A DNA stretch of 8,126 bases from a bacterium (GTDB taxonomy: Bacteria > Latescibacterota > UBA2968 > UBA8231): positions 1 to 8,126 of the forward strand of contig JAQCJA010000187.1 of assembly GCA_027593305.1 (NCBI GenBank), read 5' to 3'. The translations under genes were made by a program, and so were the position numbers. How positions within the stretch are numbered: position 1 is the first letter of the stretch; the number at the start of each line of letters is the position of its first letter. Shown in pieces: positions 1 through 4,338 of the stretch. The notes below the pieces were generated by a model. It saw only the letters and a list, made by a program, of their open reading frames with translations, was not told the origin of the DNA and ran no database searches.

Positions 1-1
1 G

Positions 2-454
2 TCCGAGGTGGTCGATGTGGGCGCCGATGTTCAGGGCGTCGGCGGACTTGATGTTGTCAGCGGCAAGCTGGTCTTGCGTTTCGCGTTCTCCGAGTTCGGG
101 CGTCTCGATGCAGGCTTCGGTGCCGGTAACGTCCGGGACGGGAATCTCGGCCCAAAGCACACAAGTGCTGGTGGCGACCTGGGTCTCCTGTTCGGCTGGC
201 CCATGCGCTCAAAGGGCTGCACGCTCTACGCCGGAGCCAAGGGAGCCTGGGCGCAAAGCCCCGGAGCGCCAGAGGTGACCTATCTCTTCGGCGTCGTGGG
301 AGCATCGCTGCGCAATACACCCCGAAGTCGCGTGATCATCGAAGGGGCCCTCGGGTCCATCCGGACGCAAGGGGCTGACGCAGCGGGGCTCGGGTTGTAT
401 CTCGGCATCGGCCTACAGCGGGCTATGCCGGGCAGGCTCGATGCGCGACGTTGA
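2..454 (+). CDS. C-terminal part of a beta-barrel-like envelope protein (5' end outside window)
   Basis: The frame is already open at the left edge (first full codon at 2, Ser-Glu-Val-Val), so this is the last ~150 residues of a longer protein. A GTG at position 8 could be read as a start, but nothing supports it as one. The visible part is rich in Gly and in alternating hydrophobic/polar stretches, such as KLVLRFAFSEFGRLDAGFG, GGDLGLLFG, CTLYAGAKGAW and the near-terminal GLGLYLGIGLQ. These are separated by short polar or Pro/Gly turns. Such a pattern is typical of antiparallel strands of an outer-membrane beta-barrel. The end, QRAMPGRLDARR, lacks the usual C-terminal aromatic residue. No specific family is recognised. 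The next gene on the same strand begins about 130 bases later, so a shared operon is possible but not shown. Confidence 0.55.
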   Translation, partial: SEVVDVGADVQGVGGLDVVSGKLVLRFAFSEFGRLDAGFGAGNVRDGNLGPKHTSAGGDLGLLFGWPMRSKGCTLYAGAKGAWAQSPGAPEVTYLFGVVGASLRNTPRSRVIIEGALGSIRTQGADAAGLGLYLGIGLQRAMPGRLDARR

Positions 455-489
455 TGCTGGGTGTCAGCGGGTGTTCCCGGCGGGTTTGA

Positions 490-511
490 CTGCGGCTGCC
501 TCGTGCCGCAG
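490..511 (+). terminator. Small GC-rich hairpin downstream of the first gene
   Basis: CTGCGGC at 490-496 pairs perfectly with GCCGCAG at 505-511 around an 8-base loop, 35 bases after the stop at 454. No T-run follows (AAGACC), so a role as an intrinsic terminator is weak. It may be only a chance or attenuating structure. Confidence 0.2.
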
Positions 512-585
512 AAGACCTGGCTCGTGTTACACAAGGCAATGCTAAATACGAGCTTGAGGTAATTGCATCGACCAGACTCGCCTTG

Positions 586-659
586 ATGAGCCTTGTCCGA
601 GGGCACCAGGCTCTACGGGGGTACTGTCCCTCGCGCTTGGGCTGTGGCTGAGTGCGACC
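586..659 (+). pseudogene. Out-of-frame start and signal peptide of the PEGA protein (frameshift at a G5 run)
   Basis: ATG at 586 reads MSLVRGHQALRG and then hits a stop in its own frame at about 649. The adjacent frame, which runs directly into the PEGA gene, encodes VLSLALGLWLSATVAAQEP, a textbook signal-peptide hydrophobic core with a plausible cleavage site at VAA/QEP. That frame has no ATG, GTG or TTG between its upstream stop (555-557) and GTG 660. The two halves join perfectly if the five-G run at 617-621 had six Gs, giving Leu-Arg-Gly-Val-Leu. The natural gene therefore probably starts at 586. The sequence as given carries a one-base deletion, which may be a real mutation, a slippage site or a sequencing error. 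No clear Shine-Dalgarno precedes 586. Confidence 0.6.
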
Positions 660-1217
660 GTGGCGGCGCAGGAACCGGGACCCACCCCCTCTCTGGGGCA
701 GAGGACCAGGATCCTCGTGTGCCGCCTCGTCGGACAGGATCTGCCCGCTTCCGGGCTGCAGTACCTCAGCGAGCTGGTGCAGCCGGAGGTGGCTCAGGCG
801 GAGAGCCTGATCGTTGTCCGGGGCCTGGGTGCGTGCGGCAATGGCGCCGAGGCGGCCGCGTCCGCGGCGCGTGAGGCCGGCGCCAACAAGGCCGTCGTCG
901 GACGCATCGCCTGCCTCGGCGATCTGTACATCGTGGAGCTGGGCCTCGTCGATGCCGTCCGGGAACTCGAGGAGGGCAGCGAGACGGTGGAGTTCACCGG
1001 GGAGCTCCGCGGTCTGCGCATCCCAGTGCGCACGGCGGCGCAGAGGCTGCTGGGAACGGGCGGGCGGACATCGCTGGCAGAGTCCTTCGTCCACATCTCG
1101 TCCACGCCCAAGGGCGCCAGGGTGCTGCTCGACGGACTCCTGGAGGGGAGGGCCCCCCTGCGGCTGCGAGTCGGCCCTGGCGACCACGTCATCGAGGCGG
1201 CGCTGCCTGGGGCCTGA
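660..1217 (+). CDS. Secreted/periplasmic protein with C-terminal (truncated) PEGA domain
   Basis: From the first usable in-frame start (GTG 660) the product has 185 residues. The true N-terminus is probably the signal peptide encoded from 586 in another frame. After Pro-rich residues comes an alpha/beta region beginning RTRILVCRLVGQDL, followed by an Ala-rich helix and GANKAVVGRIACLGDLYIV. This layout resembles the TolB-N/CsgG-like domains that often precede PEGA repeats, but that is a resemblance only. Residues ~143-184 match the first half of a PEGA domain: VHISSTPKGARVLLDG, then APLRLRVGPGDHVIEAAL. The remainder of the fold is missing because the frame stops at 1215-1217. PEGA domains are extracytoplasmic beta-rich modules of unclear ligand, common at the C-terminus of envelope proteins. 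The stop overlaps the next start as TGATG, so either translation is coupled or one gene has been split. Confidence 0.65.
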   Translation: MAAQEPGPTPSLGQRTRILVCRLVGQDLPASGLQYLSELVQPEVAQAESLIVVRGLGACGNGAEAAASAAREAGANKAVVGRIACLGDLYIVELGLVDAVRELEEGSETVEFTGELRGLRIPVRTAAQRLLGTGGRTSLAESFVHISSTPKGARVLLDGLLEGRAPLRLRVGPGDHVIEAALPGA

Positions 1218-1825
1218 TGGGAGCGGGGGCATCGGAGCTGGATGAACCGAGGCCCTACGTGGCGCTGTCGATGCTGGCCAGCGGAGCGGCCCTGACCGCC
1301 GCGAGTTCGGCCACGTCGGTCCAAGACATGAGCAGGAAGCGGGTTTCTGTGATCAATCTCGGCGGCTTCCTCGGCTCGGCCATCGGTCTGGGCCTTCCCT
1401 ACCTGATGAACCAGGACCGCGTCCGCATCTACATGGCCGGCCTCCTCGCGGGCGGAGCAATCGGCTCGACGACCGCGATCCGGGCCACCTCGGGTCTCGA
1501 CTACGTGGCCCAAGGGGGAGGGGAACAGGCCTCGATCCGGATCCAGCCGGTGAGGTCGGTGTTGCACAGCGGAGGGTCCATCGTCCCCGGGGGAACGGAC
1601 TCCGGCCGCGCTGCCTGGGGAGCCACCGTCACCTACGGCTTCTACTGCAGCGTTTGCCGGCGGCGCGAGGCCAACGGCACCGGGCGTCGAAGCCTTCCGT
1701 GCAGCTTCTACCGAAAGTCAGAGGCGCAACTGGCGGGAGGAGCAACTCGATCGTCACCCATGGGTCACTACCAGATTGCGCTGGAACGTCTGGTGCATGT
1801 AACGTGCTGTATTGAAATGAGCTGA
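1217..1825 (+). CDS. Gly/Ala-rich hydrophobic envelope protein, probable lost stop or frameshift near its end
   Basis: The ATG overlaps the preceding TGA (TGATG). The 202-residue product has three hydrophobic glycine-rich stretches, at ~14-33, ~43-64 (VINLGGFLGSAIGLGLPYLM) and ~70-88 (IYMAGLLAGGAIGSTTAI). A more polar tract follows, ending ASIRIQPVRSVLHSGG...AAWGATVTYGF at residue 142. That segment looks like the closing strand of a barrel-type protein, with alternating residues and a final Phe. The ~60 residues after it are Cys/Arg-rich and do not look like a domain. A single-base change at 1645 (TAC to TAA or TAG) would restore a stop immediately after the Phe. No family is recognised with certainty. 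This stretch may instead be the C-terminal continuation of the PEGA protein. No strong ribosome binding site is visible, so translation probably depends on coupling. Confidence 0.5.
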   Translation: MGAGASELDEPRPYVALSMLASGAALTAASSATSVQDMSRKRVSVINLGGFLGSAIGLGLPYLMNQDRVRIYMAGLLAGGAIGSTTAIRATSGLDYVAQGGGEQASIRIQPVRSVLHSGGSIVPGGTDSGRAAWGATVTYGFYCSVCRRREANGTGRRSLPCSFYRKSEAQLAGGATRSSPMGHYQIALERLVHVTCCIEMS

Positions 1826-1884
1826 AAAATCACCCTTTGGCCAAGTGCTCCCTTTGGTAATCAGGCGGCCTCCTGCAACGACGT

Positions 1885-1916
1885 ACGCCGATTCATCCTC
1901 TGAGATGGGTCGGCGT
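1885..1916 (+). terminator. 13-bp hairpin, probable terminator of the left gene group
   Basis: ACGCCGATTCATC (1885-1897) pairs with GATGGGTCGGCGT (1904-1916) across a six-base loop. The stem is continuous and includes two G-U wobbles. It is followed by TTCCTG, a poor U-tract. It lies 60 bases after the stop at 1825 and upstream of the small membrane gene at 2013, which suits a transcript end. A structured leader for that gene is the alternative. Confidence 0.45.
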
Positions 1917-1994
1917 TTCCTGTGGGTGACACCGACAGAACTCGGGCCTGTGCCGCTGGTACAACCCTTGCTGAACCCATGGTGGTAGACCTTA

Positions 1995-2008
1995 CACACG
2001 GGAGTGTG
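1995..2008 (+). promoter_or_regulatory. Ribosome binding site of the 43-residue gene, held in a small hairpin
   Basis: GGAG at 2001-2004 lies 8 bases before ATG 2013 and decides that start. CACAC (1995-1999) and GTGTG (2004-2008) can pair, placing most of the ribosome binding site in the loop. Whether this five-pair stem is stable enough to control translation is unknown. Confidence 0.45.
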
Positions 2009-2012
2009 CACC

Positions 2013-2144
2013 ATGAGAGCTGCAGCTATCGTCATTGCTCTGCTTCTGGCGCCCCTGGCGCTGGCCCTGACAGCTTTTTTCTCAGGCCTCGGACGAGATT
2101 CGTCTACTTCGTCGGACTACCGCGAAGAGGAACTGGGGATCTGA
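2013..2144 (+). CDS. Small single-pass membrane protein, 43 residues
   Basis: ATG at 2013 is preceded by GGAG with 8-base spacing, the best-looking start signal in the 1826-2489 gap. The protein begins MRAAAIVIALLLAPLALALT, continues with AFFSGLGRD, and ends SSTSSDYREEELGI before TGA at 2142-2144. One Arg is followed by about 21 hydrophobic residues, then Gly-Leu-Gly-Arg and a Ser-rich acidic tail. This predicts one transmembrane helix or an uncleaved signal anchor. Ala-Leu-Ala before the Leu-Thr could serve as a signal-peptidase site, which would leave a secreted peptide of only ~25 residues. No family is recognised. It appears monocistronic, with a hairpin at 1885-1916 before it and a long palindrome 61 bases after it. 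Its position upstream of a membrane kinase makes a regulatory membrane peptide conceivable, but nothing in the sequence proves this. Confidence 0.55.
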   Translation: MRAAAIVIALLLAPLALALTAFFSGLGRDSSTSSDYREEELGI

Positions 2145-2205
2145 TCGGCGGCAGTTTTTTCCCCCAGAGCATCGCGTTGTCGTGTTCCGTGGACTGACAT
2201 AGATT

Positions 2206-2234
2206 GACGATTCGCCCGGACCGGGCGAATCGTC
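2206..2234. repeat. Perfect 14-bp inverted repeat (terminator or operator)
   Basis: GACGATTCGCCCGG (2206-2219) and its exact reverse complement (2221-2234) flank a single A at 2220. On the + strand TCTGTCTCTCTG follows, which is pyrimidine-rich without a true T-run. It sits 61 bases after the stop of the small membrane gene, so a transcription terminator is the simplest reading. The dyad symmetry and the position ~255 bases before the kinase start would also suit an activator or repressor site. Confidence 0.55.
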
Positions 2235-2337
2235 TCTGTCTCTCTGCAACTGTCCGAGCCCATGCTCAGGCTCTATCCAACCCCCTTGATGTGGCGGCGC
2301 GTCTGTCTCGGTATCGAGGCACTCACATCTGCCGTGG

Positions 2338-2352
2338 TGGCACAACGTGTGC
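2338..2352 (+). promoter_or_regulatory. Possible sigma-54 (-24/-12) promoter of the kinase gene
   Basis: TGGCAC at 2338-2343 is followed after five bases by GTGC (2349-2352). The conserved GG and GC are therefore separated by exactly 10 bases, as in -24/-12 promoters (consensus TGGCAC-N5-TTGC). One base of the -12 element deviates. Transcription would begin near 2364, about 126 bases before ATG 2490. No good sigma-70 pair was seen in 2235-2489. A chance match in GC-rich DNA remains likely. Confidence 0.25.
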
Positions 2353-2367
2353 GATCGTTCCCCCTGT

Positions 2368-2493
2368 GTGGATGAAGCCGCCCGCGCCGCCGATGGCGCC
2401 ATCGAAACTCTGCAGTTGGAATCGTTTCCAACCAGCCCTGACGAAGCGGTCGTATCGAGATCGTTGCGTCGCCTCATCGAAGGTGCTGAATGA
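2368..2493 (+). CDS. Possible short frame translationally coupled to the kinase
   Basis: A frame open from 2290 ends in TGA at 2491-2493, overlapping the kinase ATG (2490) as ATGA, the classic arrangement for coupled translation. From GTG 2368 it encodes 41 residues: VDEAARAADGAIETLQLESF, then PTSPDEAVVSRSLRRLIEGAE. This is a balanced, helix-compatible composition more protein-like than neighbouring random frames. GTG 2347 would give 48 residues and has GGTGG six bases upstream, but the added part is unconvincing. Removing one C from the five-C run at 2360-2364 would join the frame to one beginning ATG 2289 (MWRRVCLGIEALTSAVVAQR...). That hints at a longer broken gene. No family is recognised and the evidence is thin. 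Confidence 0.25.
   Translation: MDEAARAADGAIETLQLESFPTSPDEAVVSRSLRRLIEGAE
2415..2432. repeat. Short inverted repeat upstream of the kinase gene
   Basis: GTTGGAA (2415-2421) and TTCCAAC (2426-2432) flank TCGT, 58 bases before the kinase start. A separate perfect 14-bp palindrome, CGATGGCGCCATCG, lies at 2391-2404. Either could be a regulator half-site pair. Both also fall inside the short coupled frame, so chance is a real option. Confidence 0.25.
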
Positions 2494-4301
2494 GAACGAC
2501 TGACAAGATCCTCCTGCTCTTCCTGCCCACCTTCCTGCTGTCTGTCGTGATGATGACGCTGTTGAGTCGTCGTGCTGCCGAGTCGGTCCTCATCGGGGAT
2601 GTAGCGCGCAGCGGGCGTACGATCGGCACGAATCTGACGCAGAGCAGCGAGATGGTCGAGGGTTTCCGTCGGGGGGACGAGAGCTTGCTGTTGCCGCCGT
2701 TGCGGCGAGCGCAGGCCAACACCGAGGCGGAGTACACGATCATCCTCGGCCCCCAGCGTCGTGTGTTGGCGCATACGAACGTCCTCGAGAAGGACAAGAT
2801 CTATGACGACGGTATCTCGCGCCGTGCTGTCGAAGCCGTGGTGCCGCTGCAGGAGGAAGTGAGCATCGATGGGCATCGGGTGATGGATGTTTCCTATCCC
2901 GTCTGGGAAGTTGATCGGACCGACGAAAGTGAAGCCTTTCTGCTCCTTGGTCCCGCCGACCGGGCCGGACAACGGCGGTTGGCAACGATCCGTCTGGGCT
3001 TGCCACTGGACCGGGCGTTCGATACGGCGGATCGAATCTCGAATCAGGTCATGTGGATCGTCACGGTCATCAACGTCCTGGCCATGGGCGTCACCTTGTT
3101 CTGCGTGCGCCGCATCCTGCTCCCCGTGCAACAGATGGCGGCAGCAACCGAGCGCATCGCCGCAGGCGACCTTGGCCAGAGCGTGCCAGTTCTGTCGCAT
3201 GATGAGATAGGAGAACTGGCGCACAGTTTCAATCGCATGAGCAGGGAACTGGCGACCACGACGGTCTCCGTAGATTTCCTCGACAACATCCTCGACAACA
3301 TGCGCGATGTACTGATTGTTACCCATGCGGACGGCTCGGTTCGACGCGTAAATCGCGCCGCCCTGGCCCTGCTCTGCTATGAAGTCGGGGATGTCATCGG
3401 TCGCTCCGCGAGTCACCTGTTTGCTGAAGGCTCCGGCGGCATGTTCTCGGCAGGGAGTGTCATCGACCTGACCCGTGCGGGGGGTATGGACGCCCGTGAA
3501 CTGGCCTTGGTGCCCGGCAACGGGGAGCCGATTGCGGTTGTTGTAAGTGTGGCGACCTTCCGCGATCGCGGCGGCGCCGTTGCCGGGTTCATCATCACCG
3601 CTGCAGATATCACGGAACGGAAGCGGGCGGAAACGCGGATCCGACAGTCTCTCGAGGAGAAGCAGGTCCTGCTCAAGGAGATTCATCACAGGGTCAGGAA
3701 CAATCTGCAGATCATCTCCAGCCTGCTGAATCTGCAGGCCAGCAAGACAGTGGATGCAGAGATCCTCGCCCTTTTTGCTGACAGTCGGAACCGTGTCCAA
3801 TCCATGGCGCTTCTGCACGAGAAGCTGTATCAATCCAACGACCTGGCTCGTGTTGACTTCCGTGACTATCTGCAGAGCCTGGCCATGACACTCTACCAGT
3901 CCTATCTGCACGATGCGCCCTCCATCGTCATCGATGTCGAAGTCGACGAGGGCATCCGCCTCGGCATCGATCAGGCGATCCCCTGCGGGCTGATCGTCAA
4001 CGAACTGGTGTCGAATTCCCTGAAACATGCATTCGCGGACGGTCTGGGACGCGTGACCGTACGTTTTGGCCGCCTGGCGACGGCCACCGGCAGACCTGCA
4101 CATCGACTGGTAGTTGAGGACGACGGGACTGGATTGCCGGCAGACGCCGACATGCGGCGTGCGGAATCGCTGGGGTTGAAGCTGGTGACCACTCTGGCTC
4201 AGCAACTGCACGCGACGGTAACGACAGCGGAAGTCCCCGGAGGAGCGCGCCCTGGCACCCGGTATACGATTGAGTTTGACGATCGAATCGCCGGCGTCTA
4301 G
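2490..4301 (+). CDS. Membrane sensor histidine kinase: Cache-like sensor, HAMP, PAS, HisKA_2, HATPase
   Basis: The 603-residue protein starts at ATG 2490, with GAAGG six bases upstream. A transmembrane helix (~7-25) is followed by an extracytoplasmic domain (~27-187) with a YTIILGPQRRVLAHTN core, resembling a single Cache sensor. A second helix spans ~188-206. HAMP follows (~207-258: RRILLPVQQMAAATERIAAG, then HDEIGELAHSFNRM). PAS lies at ~262-376, ending ITAADITERKRAE. The HisKA_2 dimerisation helix carries LLKEIHHRVRNNLQIISSLL. The phosphoacceptor is probably His400 (or His399), in the HRxxN context. The ATPase domain has an N-box (NELVSNSLKHAF, 504-515), a G1 motif DDGTG (544-548) and a G2 region SLGLKLV (560-566). 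All catalytic motifs look intact. It should sense a small periplasmic ligand and phosphorylate a receiver in trans, since it carries no receiver itself. The convergent receiver-kinase gene is the obvious partner. Confidence 0.93.
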   Translation: MRTTDKILLLFLPTFLLSVVMMTLLSRRAAESVLIGDVARSGRTIGTNLTQSSEMVEGFRRGDESLLLPPLRRAQANTEAEYTIILGPQRRVLAHTNVLEKDKIYDDGISRRAVEAVVPLQEEVSIDGHRVMDVSYPVWEVDRTDESEAFLLLGPADRAGQRRLATIRLGLPLDRAFDTADRISNQVMWIVTVINVLAMGVTLFCVRRILLPVQQMAAATERIAAGDLGQSVPVLSHDEIGELAHSFNRMSRELATTTVSVDFLDNILDNMRDVLIVTHADGSVRRVNRAALALLCYEVGDVIGRSASHLFAEGSGGMFSAGSVIDLTRAGGMDARELALVPGNGEPIAVVVSVATFRDRGGAVAGFIITAADITERKRAETRIRQSLEEKQVLLKEIHHRVRNNLQIISSLLNLQASKTVDAEILALFADSRNRVQSMALLHEKLYQSNDLARVDFRDYLQSLAMTLYQSYLHDAPSIVIDVEVDEGIRLGIDQAIPCGLIVNELVSNSLKHAFADGLGRVTVRFGRLATATGRPAHRLVVEDDGTGLPADADMRRAESLGLKLVTTLAQQLHATVTTAEVPGGARPGTRYTIEFDDRIAGV

Positions 4302-4303
4302 CG

Positions 4304-4338
4304 GGTCCGGAGTTCACGCATCGAGTATGCCCCGGACC
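4304..4338. terminator. Possible shared hairpin at the convergent gene ends
   Basis: GGTCCGG (4304-4310) pairs with CCGGACC (4332-4338). Inside it, GCAT (4318-4321) pairs with ATGC (4327-4330) around CGAGT. The structure spans the 12-base gap between the two stop codons and the last codons of the minus-strand gene. No T-run follows on either strand, so efficient intrinsic termination is doubtful. It is the only visible candidate for ending the two converging transcripts. Confidence 0.3.

Noticed and set aside
423..1232. Minus-strand frame of 269 codons opposite the PEGA gene
   Set aside because: The product is low-complexity Arg/Gln/Pro-rich sequence, while the + strand shows a signal peptide and PEGA motif.
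1833..1857. Direct repeat CCCTTTGG (1833-1840 and 1850-1857)
   Set aside because: Only two 8-base copies 17 bases apart, with no third copy and no associated gene signal. Probably chance.
1922..2197. A 91-codon + strand frame overlapping the small membrane gene
   Set aside because: It has no ribosome binding site and a random-looking product. The 43-residue frame inside it has both a good start signal and a coherent membrane helix.
2286..2314. Sigma-70-like promoter TTGATG-N17-CGGTAT before the kinase
   Set aside because: The -10 hexamer matches the consensus at only two positions.
2082..4211. A 709-codon open frame on the minus strand, antisense to the membrane kinase
   Set aside because: The + strand encodes an unmistakable complete kinase. 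The antisense product is His/Gln/Arg-rich with no recognisable domain, as expected from the complement of a GC-biased gene.
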